Shown here piece by piece: positions 6,305-12,202 of a DNA stretch of 12,202 nucleotides. Each line of letters begins with the position of its first letter. Position 1 is the first letter of the stretch. This DNA comes from Deltaproteobacteria bacterium (lineage in GTDB: Bacteria; Desulfobacterota; DSM-4660; Desulfatiglandales; Desulfatiglandaceae). The notes beneath the pieces were generated by a model. It had not been told where the DNA came from, made no database searches, and saw only the letters and a program-made list of their open reading frames with translations. Position numbers and translations under genes: made by a program. The DNA lies in assembly GCA_019313765.1 (NCBI GenBank), contig JAFDAP010000015.1, forward strand, positions 1-12,202. Direction: 5' to 3'.

Positions 6305-7561
6305 TTGGGCACGGAAAAGAAAGGAATTGTTTTTATTGTCAGTGGTAAATCACCCATAACCTTGCCAGGAGGATTGGGCGCATATTCGAATAACCTGGCA
6401 AATATTTTCAGGAAGTTGGGCTTCAGGGTTTTTGTTCTTGGATTCAGTAAACAGGCGGAAGAAATTGAAAAGAATGGGATAACCTTTATTCACATAAAAA
6501 CACCTTTTAATTGGCTGAGAGGGCTTGGTGTGGGTTTTATCACTCCATATTTTCTAAGAGCGCTCATGAAAAAAGTCGAAGAATATAATCCACCTGAAAT
6601 TATTGTTTTTGGGATGGCCACATGGAATTATGTCGGCTATAAAATTAAGTTAAAGCTAAAGCAGAGGAACATAAAAACGCTTGCCAGTTGTTTTACTACC
6701 CATAAACATGAATTGAAGGGAAATATCAGAGGTGCACAGATTAAGGATTACGGGTACCTTCCGCATTTCAAATATATGCTGGCCTATGTCATGGATCGAC
6801 TGTTTATCCAATATTTTGATAAAAAGGCGATCACAGAGGCAGACAAGGTAATAGTGCATTACGAATCCACAAGGAAAATAATAGAAGACGACTACGGTCC
6901 ATTTTTGCCAGGGAAAATACTCAGAATCCCATATTGTGTCGAGATTTATAAACGGACGTCTGAAGAGCAGAAGGATAAGGGAGTGCTGCATCTGGGTAAG
7001 AAGCGGCCATGGGTAGTTGTAATATGCCGTCAGGATCCCAGGAAAGGAATCAACACCTTCATCAAGGCTGTGGGAATATTAAAGAAGCAGGCACTGGATT
7101 TTGACTGCTATATTATCGGTTCAGGTCCTTTTCTGCGAAATAACGAGAGGCTGACCAGGAGATTGGGGCTTGAAAGAGATATTCAATTCCTCGGGTTTGT
7201 GGATGACATTAAACTGTTTTTGGAGGAGGCTGATGCCTATGTCCTGCCGTCCGTGGAAGAGGGAAGCGGGGCCATTTCCCTCCTTGAAGCTATGAAACTT
7301 GGGGTTCCGATTGTAACTACCAGGTGTGACGGGATACCCGAGGATTTTACACATGAGAGAAATGCCCTTCTCGTAGACATGCATGATGAACAGGATATGG
7401 CTGATCAGATCAAAAGGATACTTGAAGATGGCAAACTGAAAATGAAATTATCAGAAAACGCGAAGAGGGATTACAATAAAAAATTCACCTTTGAGAAGAT
7501 GTCACAGGAGGTGGAAAGGGTGATAAATAACCTTTGGAGGGAAGAGAATGCCCGGGCATGA
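6305..7561 (+). CDS. GT4 family glycosyltransferase (GT-B fold)
   Basis: This 418-aa retaining glycosyltransferase probably adds one sugar from a nucleotide donor to a lipid-linked glycan at the cytoplasmic membrane face. The N-terminal acceptor domain opens with a Gly-rich loop, LPGGLGAYSNNLANIF. The C-terminal donor domain has VVVICRQDPRKGINTFIKA near residues 236-254 and LPSVEEGSGAISLLEAM near 315-331. The two conserved glutamates E319 and E328 are 8 residues apart rather than the usual 7. The TTG at 6305 is accepted as the start because AGGAG (6293-6297) sits 7 nt before it. It lies 4 nt after the upstream gene, and its end overlaps the aminotransferase start by 14 nt, so all three appear co-transcribed. 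Confidence 0.9.
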   Translation: MGTEKKGIVFIVSGKSPITLPGGLGAYSNNLANIFRKLGFRVFVLGFSKQAEEIEKNGITFIHIKTPFNWLRGLGVGFITPYFLRALMKKVEEYNPPEIIVFGMATWNYVGYKIKLKLKQRNIKTLASCFTTHKHELKGNIRGAQIKDYGYLPHFKYMLAYVMDRLFIQYFDKKAITEADKVIVHYESTRKIIEDDYGPFLPGKILRIPYCVEIYKRTSEEQKDKGVLHLGKKRPWVVVICRQDPRKGINTFIKAVGILKKQALDFDCYIIGSGPFLRNNERLTRRLGLERDIQFLGFVDDIKLFLEEADAYVLPSVEEGSGAISLLEAMKLGVPIVTTRCDGIPEDFTHERNALLVDMHDEQDMADQIKRILEDGKLKMKLSENAKRDYNKKFTFEKMSQEVERVINNLWREENARA

Positions 7562-8675
7562 GTTTATTCCTGTTTGCGAGCCGCTTCTTGCCGGCAAAGA
7601 GATGGAATATGTAACGGAAGCTTTACGTACAGGGTGGATTTCTTCGAGCGGAAGGTTTGTAGCTGAATTCGAAAAAAAATTCGCAGAATACTGTGGTGTA
7701 GAATTTGCAGTTACGACGAATACCGGAACATCTGCACTCCATGTTGCATGTGTTGCAGCGGGTATAGGCAAGGGCGATGAGGTGATCATTCCCACCTTTA
7801 CGATGATAGCCACGGCTTTTGCTGTATGCTACTGCAACGGCATCCCGGTTTTTGTCGATTGCGATCGAGAAACCTGGAATATTGACGTTAGGAAGATTGA
7901 GGAAAAGATGACACCCAGAACAAAGGCCATTTTACCAGTGCACATTTACGGACACCCTTGTGATATGGACCCGATCGTTGAATTAGCAAAAGAGTACAAT
8001 CTTATTATTATAGAAGACGCAGCGGAGGTTCATGGCGCTGAATACAAGGGGAGGAAGTGCGGAAGCCTTGGAGACATGGGCTGCTTCAGTTTTTTCGCCA
8101 ACAAGGTTATTACAAGCGGGGAAGGGGGAATGGTGGTCACCAATAAGGAGGATTTATACAACAGGTGCCGCTACTATAGAAACCTGGCATTTCCCTTGGA
8201 CAGCACGAGATCATATATCCACGAACACATTGGGTTCAATTATCGCATGTCTAATGTTATTGCTGCAATAGGCCTTGCTCAGACAGAGAAAGCTGATGAA
8301 TATGTGGAAAGGCGTAGGGGAAATGCCCGTCTTTACAATGATAGGCTTCTATCTATTAAAGGGATAACAACTCAGCAGGAGAAAGACTGGGCAAAGAGCG
8401 TTTACTGGATGTACTCAATCCTCATTGAGGATGAATTTGGGATGAGCCGGGACGAAGTCATGGTAAAATTAATGGAAAAGGGGATCGATAGCCGCAGTTT
8501 TTTCGTGCCAATGCATATGCAACCATCTCTTAAAGGCTATGGATGCGATTGTTCAGGTGATTATCCGGTCTCTGAAAAGATATCAAGGAAAGGCATTTAT
8601 CTCCCTTCAGGCTCCGGGCTCAGAAAAGAGCAAATCGACTATATCTGTGAGTCTCTAATCAGGTTGAAAGGGTAA
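7548..8675 (+). CDS. per: DegT/DnrJ/EryC1 aminotransferase, GDP-perosamine synthase-like
   Basis: This 375-aa PLP enzyme most resembles GDP-perosamine synthase (RfbE/Per), which aminates GDP-4-keto-6-deoxymannose at C4 using glutamate. The PLP lysine is K186 in FSFFANKVITSGEGG, so it is a true aminotransferase and not a His-variant dehydrase. D157 in IEDAAEVHG would contact the pyridine nitrogen; the E at 160, where many sugar aminotransferases have Q, matches perosamine synthases. Other Per-like stretches are IPVCEPLLAGKE at residues 7-18, VHIYGHPCDMD at 131-141 and FNYRMSNVIAAIGLAQ further on. A GGAGGGAAGAG sequence precedes ATG 7548. The gene for its expected substrate-producing enzyme, gmd, is 1 kb away on the other strand. 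Exact sugar identity is inferred; a related 4-amino-sugar synthase remains possible. Confidence 0.82.
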   Translation: MPGHEFIPVCEPLLAGKEMEYVTEALRTGWISSSGRFVAEFEKKFAEYCGVEFAVTTNTGTSALHVACVAAGIGKGDEVIIPTFTMIATAFAVCYCNGIPVFVDCDRETWNIDVRKIEEKMTPRTKAILPVHIYGHPCDMDPIVELAKEYNLIIIEDAAEVHGAEYKGRKCGSLGDMGCFSFFANKVITSGEGGMVVTNKEDLYNRCRYYRNLAFPLDSTRSYIHEHIGFNYRMSNVIAAIGLAQTEKADEYVERRRGNARLYNDRLLSIKGITTQQEKDWAKSVYWMYSILIEDEFGMSRDEVMVKLMEKGIDSRSFFVPMHMQPSLKGYGCDCSGDYPVSEKISRKGIYLPSGSGLRKEQIDYICESLIRLKG

Positions 8676-8678
8676 AAC

Positions 8679-9302
8679 ATGCCTAGGAATATCAGATTAG
8701 AAGATGCATATTCGAAGGTAAGAAGGAACCTTGGCAGGAGGGTTAACTCGATAAAAGAATTTCGCATCCCGTCCACCGATGTTATTTTAGAAATCGGCTG
8801 TGGTGACGGTTTAAATCTAAAGGTATTTTACAGTATAGGTTACCGGAATATCTTAGGCTTGGACCTCTCTTTTTTTCTTCTTAGGCATGTTTCACCAGAA
8901 ACGCCTTCTTTTTGCGCGACGGCATTCTCACTTCCCGTTAAAAGCGAAAGCATAGATACCGTTTATATGGATTCAGTATTTTGCGATCTCACTGATTTTC
9001 ATAAGCCCGTGAACGAAGTATACAGGGTGTTAAAGCCTGGCGGCCTGTTCTGTTCGTGTGAACCCAGGCGTTCTTTTGTGAGAAGTGCGTTTGATCTTCT
9101 CACATTTTCTTTTCTTTCAAATATTGTAAATTTCTTCAAATATCGAAGGCAGGAATACGAAGAGGATTGGGAACTGCTCCAGGAGTGGTTAAATTCTACC
9201 GGGAAATTTAGAGCTTATCTTCAGGAACTAAATTTTGATGAAGTTTTTTTTAAAAAAGGCCTTTTGGGTTTTTGGCTGAAAGCGAGAAAACCGTATTCAT
9301 AA
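8679..9302 (+). CDS. Class I SAM-dependent methyltransferase
   Basis: This 207-aa methyltransferase has a Rossmann-type SAM-binding core: motif I VILEIGCGDG at residues 35-44, the acidic ribose-binding D62 in ILGLDLS, and the post-motif VYRVLKPGGLF at 114-124. It belongs to the methyltransferase type 11 kind. The target may be a sugar hydroxyl or amino group of the glycan, or an intermediate, but nothing in the sequence fixes this. It starts 3 nt after the aminotransferase stop with a GAAAGGG ribosome site, so it is the last gene of the + strand operon. Its stop TAA (9300-9302) overlaps the stop of the convergent cupin gene. Confidence 0.84.
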   Translation: MPRNIRLEDAYSKVRRNLGRRVNSIKEFRIPSTDVILEIGCGDGLNLKVFYSIGYRNILGLDLSFFLLRHVSPETPSFCATAFSLPVKSESIDTVYMDSVFCDLTDFHKPVNEVYRVLKPGGLFCSCEPRRSFVRSAFDLLTFSFLSNIVNFFKYRRQEYEEDWELLQEWLNSTGKFRAYLQELNFDEVFFKKGLLGFWLKARKPYS

Positions 9303-9701
9303 AAAACATTTGTCTTTTTCCTGTCCTTCGTAGGGGCCTTGCTTCACTTCGATCAATTTCGTTTCCGAAAGAATATTGAAGCCGTGCCCACCGTCAAGCA
9401 AAGCAATTATATCGCCGCCTTTGAGTATTCTGGAGCCTACCTCGGTTTTTTCGTCAATGTCAAAAAACAAAACTTCTATCTTACCGGATAATACAATCAA
9501 TACTTCCTGGTTTTTTGTGATTAGTTTTTTTTGCGGGAGATGGTAATGAGATTTCAGTTTGGTACCGCCCGGCAGTCTCATGACACCAATTTGCAAAAAG
9601 TCTTCGGTATCTCCGGCAAATTGCTGGCCTGTTATATCAAACGTCCCATGTATGATATATGCCAGTAGTTTCCCATTGAATTCTATTTCTTCAATGTTCA
9701 T
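9297..9701 (-). CDS. Cupin-domain protein, possible sugar-tailoring enzyme
   Basis: This is a 134-aa single-domain cupin. The metal-ligand set typical of the fold is visible: H52 and H54 in SHYHLP, E66 in NQEVLIVLSG and H106 in GGHGFN. The conserved glycine turn SGKIEVLFFD and the second-half motif GGDIIALLDGGHG are also present. Cupins in glycan loci include sugar epimerases, isomerases and mannose-phosphate isomerase domains. This one does not clearly match RmlC or FdtA signatures, so its reaction is unknown. The ATG lies 1 nt after the gmd stop, so the two form an operon and the protein probably acts on, or senses, a GDP-sugar of this pathway. Confidence 0.72.
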   Translation of the reverse strand: MNIEEIEFNGKLLAYIIHGTFDITGQQFAGDTEDFLQIGVMRLPGGTKLKSHYHLPQKKLITKNQEVLIVLSGKIEVLFFDIDEKTEVGSRILKGGDIIALLDGGHGFNILSETKLIEVKQGPYEGQEKDKCFL

Positions 9702-9702
9702 G

Positions 9703-10758
9703 TTATCTGTCTATTTTCCACGTACGTGATAAAATCCTATTTTCATTGGGATAGTTAAACGCGTCCCAAGGGAAGTGTTCTCCAGCCTTCGCTCTTGTCC
9801 ATCTCTCCAAATCCGTATCCACCATCAACTTGACCAGTTCATCAAACCTGACCTCAGGTTCCCATCCCAAAACCTTTTTGGCCTTGCTATAATCACCACA
9901 TAGATGCTCTACATCACACGGTCGAAAGAATCGTTCATCGGATATTGTAAAGTCTCTATAATCCAGATTTGCATGTGAAAATGCCTTTTCAACAAATTCA
10001 AATACGGAGTGGGCTTCATTTGTTGCGATCACAAAATTCATGGGTTTATCTTGCTGAAGCATTAACCACATGGCTTTTACGAAATCAACGGCATATCCCC
10101 AATCCCGTTTCGCATCCATATTCCCTAAAAGAAGTTCCGTCTCCAAGCCCAGTTTTATTTTGGCGACGGCGTTTGTAATCTTTCGGGTGACGAATTCCAA
10201 TCCTCTCAATGGAGATTCATGATTGAACAATATTCCGTTACACGCAAACAGCCCGTAACTTTCCCTATAGATCTCGGTAATATAGTAAGCATAGAGTTTA
10301 GCAGCAGCATAAGGGCTTGAGGGAGCAAAAGGGGTTACCTCGGTCTGAGGAGCCCAGATATTATTGCCATATAACTCACTTGTAGAAGCTTGGTAGACTC
10401 TTGCATTGGGGCATGATTGTCTTACAGATTCAAGTAGTCGGGTGACGCCCAATCCCGTGATCTCCCCGGAACTGGTGGGCTGCTCAAAAGAGGCACCAAC
10501 AAAACTCTGTGCGGCAAGATTATAGATTTCGTCAGGGTTAGAGATTTTCAGGGCCTCAGATAATGAATCGCTGTCCAACAGATCGCAGGGAATAAGTTGA
10601 ATCTGATCAAAAATATTCAAGTACTGAAGGCGCCAGAAATTTGGCGTGGAAAGGCGCCGGTAGGTTCCGTAAACCTCATAGCCTTTTTCAGTCAGGAATT
10701 TTGCAAGATAAGCCCCGTCTTGCCCGGTAGTGCCAGTGATCAACGCACGTTTACTCAT
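9703..10758 (-). CDS. gmd: GDP-mannose 4,6-dehydratase
   Basis: This 351-aa enzyme of the extended short-chain dehydrogenase family converts GDP-D-mannose to GDP-4-keto-6-deoxy-D-mannose, the branch point for perosamine, fucose, rhamnose and related sugars. The NAD(P)-binding loop TGTTGQDG is at residues 8-15. The catalytic residues are visible as T126 and E128 in STSELYG and as the Y150-x3-K154 pair in SPYAAAKLY. Gmd-specific stretches include YNLAAQSFVGASFEQP and NHESPLRGLEFVTRKI. Length is normal. A GGTAGAG ribosome site precedes ATG 10758. It is followed after 1 nt by the cupin gene and is the plausible substrate supplier for the perosamine-synthase-like enzyme at 7548-8675. Confidence 0.95.
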   Translation of the reverse strand: MSKRALITGTTGQDGAYLAKFLTEKGYEVYGTYRRLSTPNFWRLQYLNIFDQIQLIPCDLLDSDSLSEALKISNPDEIYNLAAQSFVGASFEQPTSSGEITGLGVTRLLESVRQSCPNARVYQASTSELYGNNIWAPQTEVTPFAPSSPYAAAKLYAYYITEIYRESYGLFACNGILFNHESPLRGLEFVTRKITNAVAKIKLGLETELLLGNMDAKRDWGYAVDFVKAMWLMLQQDKPMNFVIATNEAHSVFEFVEKAFSHANLDYRDFTISDERFFRPCDVEHLCGDYSKAKKVLGWEPEVRFDELVKLMVDTDLERWTRAKAGEHFPWDAFNYPNENRILSRTWKIDR

Positions 10759-10839
10759 TTTTCTCTACCTGCCTTTTCTGTTTCATTAAATACACTTTAG
10801 ATTTCATCTTCAATCCCGGGTCGTTCAGGGCTGCGGCAC

Positions 10840-11301
10840 TTAGCGGTCGTGAGCCAATCCCTGATTTTTGGCACTCATGGTGCTCAACCAATAGGCAAGA
10901 GTAAAGGTAGCCAAATCTCCCAAACTTGTTATCACTCTTAAGACCACGGATAATCCAACTGCCATGCCTTGGCCAAGCTCCTGTGCATATAAGCCGGCCA
11001 AAATAACTTCCCGGATGCCTATCCCTCCCGGGGCACCTGGAATAATAAATCCGAGGACCCAGGCTAAAGCAAATCCCCATGTTAGTTGATACCATTGTAG
11101 GTTCGTATCTAGACCCCACAATGTTGTGAGTAACACCCTCATCATGATTCCATAACCGGAAAACACCAAAAGGTAAAAAAATACTGATACGCCTATACGG
11201 GAAAGATGGAAGTACGCGAGGCGTTGCCGGATCCATATGCGGAGACTTTTGAATATTTCGAAAAATCCATAAACCGGTCCTTCGGTGACGGAGTTTAACA
11301 A
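10840..11301 (-). pseudogene. C-terminal remnant of a second flippase-like LPG_synthase_TM protein
   Basis: About 153 residues remain, matching the C-terminal half of the same membrane family as the gene at 5323-6300. The hallmark IPGAPGGIGIREVIL is present, followed by helices that end at YWLSTMSAKN. Full members are about 300-330 residues, so the N-terminal half with the GKYVPGK motif is missing. Going upstream the frame meets a TGA at 11308-11310, and the adjoining sequence has no hydrophobic helices in the frames I could check. The break therefore lies at about 11290-11310, next to the insertion sequence. It ends 81 nt before gmd. The TTG at 11301 is only the first start-like codon after the break. 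The two flippase-like proteins are clearly not recent duplicates, as their sequences differ widely outside the motif. Confidence 0.75.
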
Positions 11302-11314
11302 AAATTGTCACCGA
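11282..11314. repeat. Inverted repeat at the flippase break point
   Basis: TCGGTGAC (11282-11289) and GTCACCGA (11307-11314) form a perfect 8-bp inverted repeat with a 17-nt AT-rich centre. It coincides with the point where the flippase reading frame is lost. It may mark the edge of an inserted element or a recombination site. A TTTTT run follows on the + strand, but no + strand gene precedes it closely, so a terminator role is not favoured. Confidence 0.45.
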
Positions 11315-11588
11315 GTTTTTGGTTTTGATTCCATTTCCACGCCTATCTTCTGACCTTTTCACCCCGTTTTGCAACCCTATTCGGCTCTAATTGAACTCAG
11401 TATGCCCTTTTTAGACGTTCGGTCACACCTCTCCCCTGTTATTGAGCAGTTACAAGCAATTTAGACCCTCGAAAAAGATTAAACGCCATCTGCCTGCACA
11501 TGGTATCCCAGAGATTCTTTACAATTATAGTAAACCGGGCACGATAAGCATCATCATGTAAATGACTCAGTCCAAAATATTGCTCAAC

Positions 11589-11621
11589 CCTCCGGCCTGG
11601 AGGCTCTCCGGGCTGGAAGCG
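11589..11621. repeat. Palindromic insert C in transposase (33 bp, in frame)
   Basis: This sequence starts with CCTCCGGCCTGGAGG (11589-11603), whose ends CCTCC and GGAGG pair. A diverged continuation runs to 11621. On the - strand it encodes RFQPGEPPGRR between KKRYI and VEQYFG, which would otherwise join directly as in normal IS5 transposases. At 33 nt it keeps the reading frame. It shares the CCTCCGG edge with the other two inserts. Confidence 0.65.
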
Positions 11622-11705
11622 AATGTATCTCTTCTTTGATATCTTCTTGTTCCTCTCTATCTCAAACTTCGTCAATTTGGCAGTGGTTGTATCTTTACGC
11701 ATTAT

Positions 11706-11742
11706 TCTCTCCGAGGCGTAGGCTCGCCTCTACGAGCCGGAG
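11706..11742. repeat. Palindromic insert A in transposase (37 bp, frameshifting)
   Basis: The outer arms CTCCG (11709-11713) and CGGAG (11738-11742) pair, as do CGTAG (11717-11721) and CTACG (11730-11734). Two alternative pairs, GAGGC with GCCTC and GCTCG with CGAGC, are also possible. Removing 37 nt rejoins NGIKDG to IMRKDTTTAK and restores one frame, which agrees with the frame change seen between the two parts. Insert edges are uncertain by a few bases. Confidence 0.7.
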
Positions 11743-12001
11743 GCCATCTTTGATTCCATTCATGTGTAGAAATGTTCGATTAGGCTCCCCATAATATCCC
11801 TTATCCCCATAAACTTTTTCGATTGGTTCTTCAGTATGACAACTCGCTATCGTCAGATAAGGGAGGTATTTAGAATCATGCTCAGACGCAGGAGTCAGCG
11901 TCGTAGCCAAAACAAAACCACTAGTTACATCCACTGAAGCATGTTCCTTCAGGCCATAGTGAGGTTTATCATTCTTTACCGTCCAATCTGATTCCAGATC
12001 C

Positions 12002-12033
12002 CCTCCGGGGCGTAGGCCCCTACGGGCCGGAGG
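12002..12033. repeat. Palindromic insert B in transposase (32 bp, at a deletion)
   Basis: CCTCCGG (12002-12008) pairs with CCGGAGG (12027-12033), and the inner GTAGG (12012-12016) pairs with CCTAC (12019-12023), leaving a small asymmetric bulge. It aligns well with insert A once a few loop bases are allowed. On the - strand it contains GTAGGGGC, as in the hairpins at 1670-1721. It joins the transposase N-terminus (QKWF) directly to the central WTVKND region. Confidence 0.72.
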
Positions 12034-12202
12034 CGAAACCATTTCTGGAGCAGCATACATTTTAATAACATCAATGGTGGGTAGGCGTCTGCGCCTTCTT
12101 TACTCGTACCAACTTCGTAGTACTCTCTCAATAACGCCTCTACATTCTTCCATTTTACCACCTGATTGATCCTATTCATCATCTTGAGGCTGCGATTATG
12201 TT

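Larger units (their letters stand above)
11439..12182 (-). pseudogene. IS5-family transposase, disrupted by three palindromic inserts
   Basis: Three reading frames together spell one DDE transposase. The N-terminal part (12182 down to about 12034) contains AYPPLMLLKCMLLQKWF. The central part has WTVKNDKPHYGLKEHASVD and VYGDKGYYGEPN, which include probable second-half catalytic aspartates. The C-terminal part contains ERNKKISKKRYI and VEQYFGLSHLHDDAYRARF, with the probable catalytic E. A GC-rich palindrome sits at each discontinuity. At 11589-11621 it adds 11 residues in frame. At 11706-11742 it adds 37 nt and shifts the frame. At 12002-12033 it lies where, compared with the usual family layout, roughly 100 or more residues including the first catalytic region are missing. 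The frame stays open beyond ATG 12182 to the window edge, so the true start may be outside. Confidence 0.82.
11315..12202 (-). mobile_element. Partial, decayed IS5-family insertion sequence
   Basis: The right part of the window holds an IS5-type element whose transposase reads leftward. The upstream end is beyond the window, so terminal inverted repeats cannot be compared. The left boundary is set only by the loss of flippase coding near 11310 and is approximate. The stretch 11315-11438 has no gene that I can support. The element appears inactive, because its only gene is interrupted in three places. Confidence 0.55.

Noticed and set aside
5917..6357. 146-aa open frame on the - strand
   Set aside because: It lies opposite the flippase 3' end and GT4 start, both of which have clear family motifs.
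9254..9265. AAAAGGCCTTTT palindrome as a bidirectional terminator
   Set aside because: It is only 12 bp with no loop and lies inside the methyltransferase coding region. It is too weak to call.
11282..11330. Intrinsic terminator on the + strand (inverted repeat plus T run)
   Set aside because: The loop is long (17 nt) and no + strand gene lies upstream close enough to need it.
10751..11374. 207-aa open frame on the - strand
   Set aside because: It overlaps the flippase remnant in another frame, lacks any recognisable domain and has an implausible composition. It is a shadow frame.

Overview
The window is about 12.2 kb of moderately AT-rich bacterial DNA. It carries surface-glycan genes interrupted by toxin-antitoxin-like genes, and it ends in a decayed insertion sequence. 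Gene content (GDP-mannose-derived deoxyaminosugar synthesis, lipid-linked glycosyltransferases, several TA pairs, GC-rich palindromic repeats, an IS5-type transposase) suits a Gram-negative environmental bacterium, perhaps of the Desulfobacterota/deltaproteobacterial kind. That placement is an impression from style; no taxonomic marker gene is present.

Layout, left to right. (1) 3-1571, +: a multi-membrane GT-C (PMT/GT39-like) glycosyltransferase whose true start lies before the window. (2) 1572-1763: a promoter candidate with operator-like repeats, then two adjacent GC-rich hairpins. (3) 1764-4311, +: three consecutive two-gene modules of toxin-antitoxin type. These are a Phd/YefM antitoxin with a PIN-domain VapC toxin, a 63-aa small protein with a GG...TxDxD nucleotidyltransferase, and a DUF6922-like protein with an AbiEii-type nucleotidyltransferase. 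A terminator-like hairpin inside a larger inverted repeat separates the second and third modules. (4) 4314-9302, +: a GT2 glycosyltransferase with C-terminal membrane anchors, a flippase-like LPG_synthase_TM membrane protein, a GT4 glycosyltransferase, a perosamine-synthase-like DegT aminotransferase and a SAM methyltransferase. (5) 10758-9297, -: GDP-mannose 4,6-dehydratase (gmd) and a cupin protein, converging on the + strand operon with the two stop codons overlapping. (6) 11301-10840, -: the C-terminal half of a second flippase-like membrane protein. (7) 12182-11439, -: an IS5-family transposase pseudogene broken by three GC-rich palindromic inserts.

How the genes may work together: Gmd would turn GDP-mannose into GDP-4-keto-6-deoxymannose. 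The DegT enzyme would aminate that to GDP-perosamine (or a close relative), and the methyltransferase and cupin may tailor it. The GT2, GT4 and GT-C enzymes with the membrane protein would assemble the sugars on a lipid carrier for an O-antigen-like or other surface glycan. The TA modules probably arrived by transfer and may stabilise this accessory region.

The most unusual structure is the set of three related palindromes placed inside one transposase gene: one in frame, one causing a frameshift, and one at the site of a large internal deletion. A related GTAGGGGC-type hairpin pair lies about 10 kb away, upstream of the VapC module.
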